5,509 bases of DNA from Corallincola sp. (lineage in GTDB: Bacteria; Pseudomonadota; Gammaproteobacteria; Enterobacterales; Neiellaceae): positions 1 to 5,509 of the forward strand of contig JAGOCY010000125.1 of assembly GCA_017998495.1 (NCBI GenBank). The letters are read 5' to 3'. Positions 1 to 5,509 of this stretch are shown here, piece after piece. The notes under the pieces are model-generated. The model worked only from the letters and a program-made list of their open reading frames with translations, had not been told where the DNA came from and searched no databases. Position 1 is the first letter of the stretch; each line of letters starts with the position of its first letter. The translations under genes and the position numbers were made by a program.

Positions 1-1
1 G

Positions 2-682
2 CAACGCTGGCGCGAACTGGGCTATGCCGGCCCGCAGGATCGGGCGTTGTGGCAGCAGTTTGCGGCAGTGGGCGATCAGTTGCGGCAGGCCGACGAGCAG
101 GCTCGTGCGGCCCGCGATGCCGAGATTGTTGAGCTGGAACAACAGGCCCAGTCATTGCTGGGGCAGCTGCAGCAAGCCAGCGGCGATGAGCAGCCGGTGG
201 TGCGCCAGCAGTTTGATGAGCTGCTGGCACGTTTGCCAGCGCGTCTGCGCCAGCCTCATGAGCGCGCCCTGTCTGATTGGCAGCAGCAACAGCGCGAACT
301 GCAGCGTCAGGCTGCTCACAATGCGCGCCTGGCCGATCAGCGGGCGCTGATCGAGGTGCTCAGTCAGCGCCTGCTCGGTAGCGATGGCCAGCTGGCGGCC
401 AGCCACCCGCTGGCGTCGCTGGTCAACGCCGACGTTGTTCCATCAGGAGAGGAACGGCAGGCCCTGACCATCGAACTGGAGCTGGCCGCAGGCTTGCCCA
501 GCCCCGATGAGGACAGCGCTTTACGCCAGAAGATCCAGCTGCAGCGTCTGAAAGCACGGCTGGAGCAAGGCAGCAGCAGCGATCTGCTACCGCTGGTTAA
601 GCGCTGGTTGGCCTGCGGCCCCTTGACCGGTGGCGACAAGCCGCTGGTGGCACGGCTGGCCAAGGTGTTGGGCGTTGCCTGA
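2..682 (+). CDS. DUF349 domain-containing protein, C-terminal part (5' end outside the window)
   Basis: The reading frame is open from base 2 to a TGA at 680-682, giving 226 residues with no start inside the window, so this is the 3' part of a longer gene. The first visible residues (W-R-E-L-G-Y, then A-L-W-Q-Q-F about ten residues later) resemble the repeated DUF349 pattern of a W..lG motif followed by LW..F. The rest is rich in Gln, Ala, Leu, Glu and Arg with long stretches free of Pro and Gly (about residues 25-120), which predicts helical or coiled-coil structure. The last 60 residues (from about LRQKIQLQRLKARL to the W-L-A-C-G segment) look like a separate small helical end. No signal peptide or membrane segment is visible in this part. 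DUF349 proteins are usually large, carry several repeats and have no settled function, so none is assigned. The frame overlaps the start of the downstream pseudouridine synthase gene, suggesting one transcript. Family call is fairly sure; role unknown. Confidence 0.75.
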   Translation, partial: QRWRELGYAGPQDRALWQQFAAVGDQLRQADEQARAARDAEIVELEQQAQSLLGQLQQASGDEQPVVRQQFDELLARLPARLRQPHERALSDWQQQQRELQRQAAHNARLADQRALIEVLSQRLLGSDGQLAASHPLASLVNADVVPSGEERQALTIELELAAGLPSPDEDSALRQKIQLQRLKARLEQGSSSDLLPLVKRWLACGPLTGGDKPLVARLAKVLGVA

Positions 683-1579
683 CAAGCCGCTGCCAGTGCG
701 TGACGGGGTGGCCGCCAGTAGCCACTGGTTGCCCCCCGGTCACTGGTCTTGCCCCCTCGATTATCTCTGTCAGCAGTTTGCCGCCATTAGCCGCAGCGAG
801 TGGCAACAGCGGTTAGCTGCCGGGCTGGTGGTCGATGATCAGGGGCAGCCGCTGGCGGTCGGCCGGCTACTCACCGGTAACCACCGCATCCATTACTACC
901 GGGCGCTGGAGGCCGAGCCGCCATTGCCGGCGGGAGAACAGATCCTCTATCAGGATGACCGGCTGCTGGTGGTCGACAAACCCCATTTTCTGCCGGTGGC
1001 CCCCACCGGCCGCTATCTGCAGCAGACGCTGCTGACCCGGCTGCGGCTGATGACCGGCATTGCCGATCTGGCGCCACTGCATCGCTTGGATCGGGAAACC
1101 GCCGGGGTGATGCTGTTTGCCGTTGATAGCGCCAGCCGCGCCGCCTATGCCGCACTCTTTGCCCAGCGGGCGATCACCAAGAGCTACCAAGCCATAGGTC
1201 ACTGGCAGCCACAGCTGGCCAGCCCCATGGTCTATCGCAGCCATATCGCCGCGGGTGAGCCATTCTTTCGCATGCAGGAATATCCGCAGCGCGCGGCCAA
1301 TAGCGAGACCGGCATCGAGCTGCTGGAGCGGCGGGGTGAATGGGCCCGCTACCGGCTGACGCCGCTGACCGGGCGCAAGCATCAGCTGCGCGTTCATCTG
1401 GCGGCGCTGGGTGCGGCCATTGCTCATGATCGCTGTTATCCCGCCCTCCAGCCTCAAGCCGACGAGGCTGATTTCAGCCGGCCACTACTGTTATTGGCTG
1501 AGCAGCTGAGTTTCGTCGATCCGCTCAGCGGTGAGCCGCGTTGTTTCCGCAGTCGGCGGCAGCTGAACTGGCCAGATGC

Positions 1580-1583
<4 letters not shown>
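675..1583 (+). CDS. RluA-family RNA pseudouridine synthase
   Basis: Predicted to isomerise a uridine to pseudouridine in rRNA or tRNA in the cytoplasm. The catalytic motif H-R-L-D-R-E-T-A-G is present with the nucleophilic Asp at about residue 139. Upstream, L-L-V-V-D-K-P-H-F-L-P-V (about 97-108) is the conserved strand that opens the catalytic domain, and GRKHQLRVHLAALG near the C-terminal third is the other RluA hallmark. Residues about 27-75 (ISRSEW...RLAAGLVVDDQG...RIHYYR) resemble an S4-like RNA-binding domain. Length of about 302 residues is normal for the family. The start is uncertain. TTG at 675 has AAGG at 662-665 nine bases upstream and overlaps the DUF349 gene by 8 nt. GTG at 696 begins closer to the conserved D-G-V-A-A-S segment but has no clear ribosome binding site. 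GTG at 630 would add 15 unconvincing residues. The stop TAA overlaps the ansA stop. The RNA target cannot be read from sequence, so no symbol is given. Confidence 0.88.
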
Positions 1584-2589
<1,006 letters not shown>

Positions 2590-2590
<1 letters not shown>

Positions 2591-4425
2591 CAGAGCTGCG
2601 GGCAGGCGGCGCAGAAGGCGTAGGCATGTTGTGGATCGTTCCACTGGGCCAGCTGGTTGAGATCAGCCATCAGGCGATGGCCAAACTGCAGCAGCGGTGC
2701 CGGCTGCTGGTAGTGGCTGCTCGATGCTGGCAACCAAGCCTGGGCACTGCCCAGCAGATCTTTGAGGATCTGCTGCGGCAGACTTAGCGGCGGGGTAATT
2801 TCGTGGCGCTGATAGTCCACCAGCATCGCCAGCTTGGCAGCGGCTGCCACGGCATCATCGAGATCGCCGAGCTGGTCCACCAGCCCCAGTTCAAGCGCCT
2901 GCTTGCCGGTCCACACCCGGCCTTGGGCAACCTTGTCTACTGCCTCAACCGTCATCCCGCGTTCACGTGCGACCAGTGCCAGGAACTGGCGATAGCCATG
3001 GTCAATGCTGTGCTGGATGATTTTGCCCACGCCGGGATCAACCGGGCGGGTGATGGTCAGGGCGCCAGCCAGATCGCTGGTGCCGACACCGTCGGTGTTG
3101 AGCCCCCAGTGGGCCATTGCGCGATCAATAGTGGTGATCAGGCCAAAGATACCGATGGAGCCGGTGATGGTGGTCGGCGCAGCCCAGATCTCGTCAGCCG
3201 GGGCCGCGATCCAGTAGCCGCCGGAGGCCGCCAGACTGCCCATGGAGGCGATAACCGGTTTGCCAGCTTTCTTCAGCTCGTCGATCTCGGCGCGGATCAC
3301 GTCAGAAGCAAAAGCGCTGCCGCCGGGGCTGTCGATACGCACTACGACTGCTTTGACCTCGTCATCGAAACGGGCTTCGCGCAGCAGCCAAGCGGTGGTG
3401 TCGCCACCGACGTTACCGGGCGGCTGGTCGCCATCCATGATCACCCCGCGGGCAACAATGATGCCCACTTTGGCGCTCTTGCTCGGGGTTTTTTCTTTGG
3501 GCAGGGCGGTCAGGTATTCGCCCAGCCAGATCTGGCTGAAACTGTGATGCTCCGGGTCCTGGCCGACAGTGGCGATGATCTCGTTGCGCATCTGTTCACG
3601 CTCAGCCAGCACATCGACCAAACCAAGGTCGAGCGCCAGTTTGGCCATATCACCATCGTTAGCGGCCAGTGCTTTCTCCACTTTGGCGATCGACAGATCC
3701 AGATTGGCCGGCTCGATCTTGCGGTTAGCCGCAACCTGATCGCGGGCGCTGGCCCAGATGTCGCGCAGCAGGGTCAGCTCTGCTTCCTTGGCTTCCGGCG
3801 ACATGTCGTTGCGGATGAAAGGTTCGATGGCTGATTTATACGTGCCCACCCGATAAACATTCGGGGTGATCATCAACTTATCGAGAAAATCCTTCATAAA
3901 CAGCCGGTAATGGCCAAGCCCGGTGATCACCGCGCCGCCATTGGGGTTGAGGAAGATACGGTCGGCAAAGCTGGCCAGAATGTACTGGTGCTGGTCGTAG
4001 TAGTCGCCGATGGCGTAGACCGGCTTGCCGCTGGCTTTAAAGGCGGTGACCGCCTCGCCAATGGTCATCAGCTTGTCGATACCCGCTGGCAGCAGCTGCT
4101 GGGGGTCAAGCACCAGTGCCTGAATGCGTTGGTCGTCACGAGCGGCGTTGATCGCCTTGACCACATCGCTGACCAGCAGCTCCGGCGGCTCTTCATCGCC
4201 ACCCAGTGATTTGCTGAGGGCTTCGCCGGCATTAAAGGCCTTTTTCTGCTCAACCAGCACGCCATCGAGGTTGACGATCAGTGCGGCTTTGTCCGGTACT
4301 GCTACCTTGTTGTCTTTGGTCAGGGCGACAATCATCACCACCAGCATCAGCACAAACAGGGCATTGGTCAGGAAAACGCGCAGCAAGGTGATACTGCGCC
4401 CCAGAAACCGGAACAGGGCTTTCAT
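2590..4425 (-). CDS. sppA: Signal peptide peptidase SppA, 67 kDa type (protease IV)
   Basis: Inner-membrane serine protease with its active domain in the periplasm that degrades signal peptides after leader peptidase cleavage. The product is 611 residues, near the 618 of E. coli SppA. A hydrophobic signal anchor spans about residues 11-35, after a short basic start. Two tandem SppA/S49 domains follow. The first carries general base Lys197 in V-G-T-Y-K-S-A; the second carries nucleophile Ser401 in A-A-S-G-G-Y-W, with D-S-P-G-G-S at 365-370 forming the oxyanion region. The Lys-Ser spacing (204) resembles E. coli K209/S409. The last residues contain a C-x-x-C pair (Cys605, Cys608). ATG 4425 is preferred because GGAG lies four bases upstream (4433-4430); a TTG at 4437 is the alternative and adds four residues. 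The gene leads a two-gene operon with ansA and diverges from fadH. No confident promoter was found for it. Confidence 0.96.
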
Positions 4426-4429
4426 GCGA

Positions 4430-4433
4430 CTCC
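4430..4433 (-). promoter_or_regulatory. Ribosome binding site of sppA
   Basis: On the minus strand GGAG is followed four bases later by ATG 4425. The spacing is short but acceptable, and it favours this start over the in-frame TTG at 4437. Confidence 0.5.
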
Positions 4434-4471
4434 GCAAGGTATTTCACGTTTTGCTTATCCTAGGGGCTGAG

Positions 4472-4494
4472 CCGCTGGGCGCGCAGCGGTTTTT
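4472..4494 (+). terminator. Terminator-like hairpin with T-tract in the sppA-fadH intergenic region
   Basis: CCGCTG (4472-4477) pairs perfectly with CAGCGG (4484-4489) around a six-base loop and is followed directly by five T (4490-4494). This is the form of a small Rho-independent terminator on the plus strand. No plus-strand gene lies immediately upstream, since sppA is antisense there, and the proposed fadH promoter is further downstream. It could stop transcription coming from antisense of sppA, act in an unrecognised longer fadH leader, or form a hairpin in the sppA 5' leader when read from the other strand. The structure is visible; activity is uncertain. Confidence 0.4.
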
Positions 4495-4547
4495 GTAAGA
4501 AAATTTTCGCTATTCAGCGCAGTGAGTCGCATCGCGGCGCTGGAGGT

Positions 4548-5509
<962 letters not shown>

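Noticed and set aside
867..1457. A 196-residue minus-strand open frame opposite the pseudouridine synthase gene
   Set aside because: Shadow frame of a gene with intact RluA motifs; no family resemblance of its own.
1523..1536. Inverted repeat GCTCA-GCGG-TGAGC near the end of the pseudouridine synthase gene, considered as a terminator for ansA
   Set aside because: The stem is only five pairs, is not followed by a T-tract on either strand, and lies in coding sequence.
2803..3834. A 343-residue plus-strand open frame opposite sppA
   Set aside because: It lies wholly antisense to a gene with full catalytic motifs and near-complete family length. Its product has the His/Gln/Gly/Ala/Asp-rich composition typical of a GC-rich shadow frame and shows no recognisable motif.
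4499..4508. AT-rich 10-bp palindrome GAAAATTTTC in the sppA-fadH intergenic region
   Set aside because: A-tract/T-tract palindromes of this size arise easily by chance. I could not fit convincing -35 and -10 elements around it for either gene, and it matches no operator I can name with confidence.

Overview
The window looks like ordinary chromosome from a moderately GC-rich gammaproteobacterium. An Aeromonadales member such as Aeromonas or a close relative fits best. That placement is inferred from the strong resemblance of the encoded SppA, AnsA and FadH to the Escherichia coli proteins, from the GC-rich codon choice and from the gene order; it was not tested by any search. I see no mobile element, CRISPR array, tRNA, rRNA or prophage gene, and no sign of horizontal transfer.

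Layout from left to right. A plus-strand pair comes first: the 3' end of a DUF349-family coiled-coil protein (to 682), overlapped by an RluA-type pseudouridine synthase gene (about 675-1583). A minus-strand operon follows, sppA (4425-2590) then ansA (2590-1580). It encodes the membrane-anchored signal-peptide peptidase (protease IV) and a cytoplasmic type I L-asparaginase. The two genes share one base (TGATG), which suggests translational coupling. The pseudouridine synthase gene and ansA converge and share a 4-bp TTAA that supplies both stop codons. Divergent from sppA, across a 184-bp intergenic region, is fadH (4610 to the window end, truncated), encoding 2,4-dienoyl-CoA reductase of unsaturated fatty-acid beta-oxidation.

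The most informative non-coding signal is a perfect TGGTC-C-GACCA palindrome at 4559-4569. It matches the known FadR operator pattern and sits between plausible -35 and -10 elements of the fadH promoter, so fadH is probably repressed by FadR and released by long-chain acyl-CoA. The same intergenic region holds a GC hairpin followed by five T that reads like an intrinsic terminator pointing toward fadH, although no plus-strand gene lies immediately upstream.

Functionally this is a housekeeping neighbourhood: RNA modification, degradation of cleaved signal peptides, asparagine catabolism and fatty-acid degradation. I found no convincing evidence of a previously undescribed system. The points worth a second look are regulatory and architectural.
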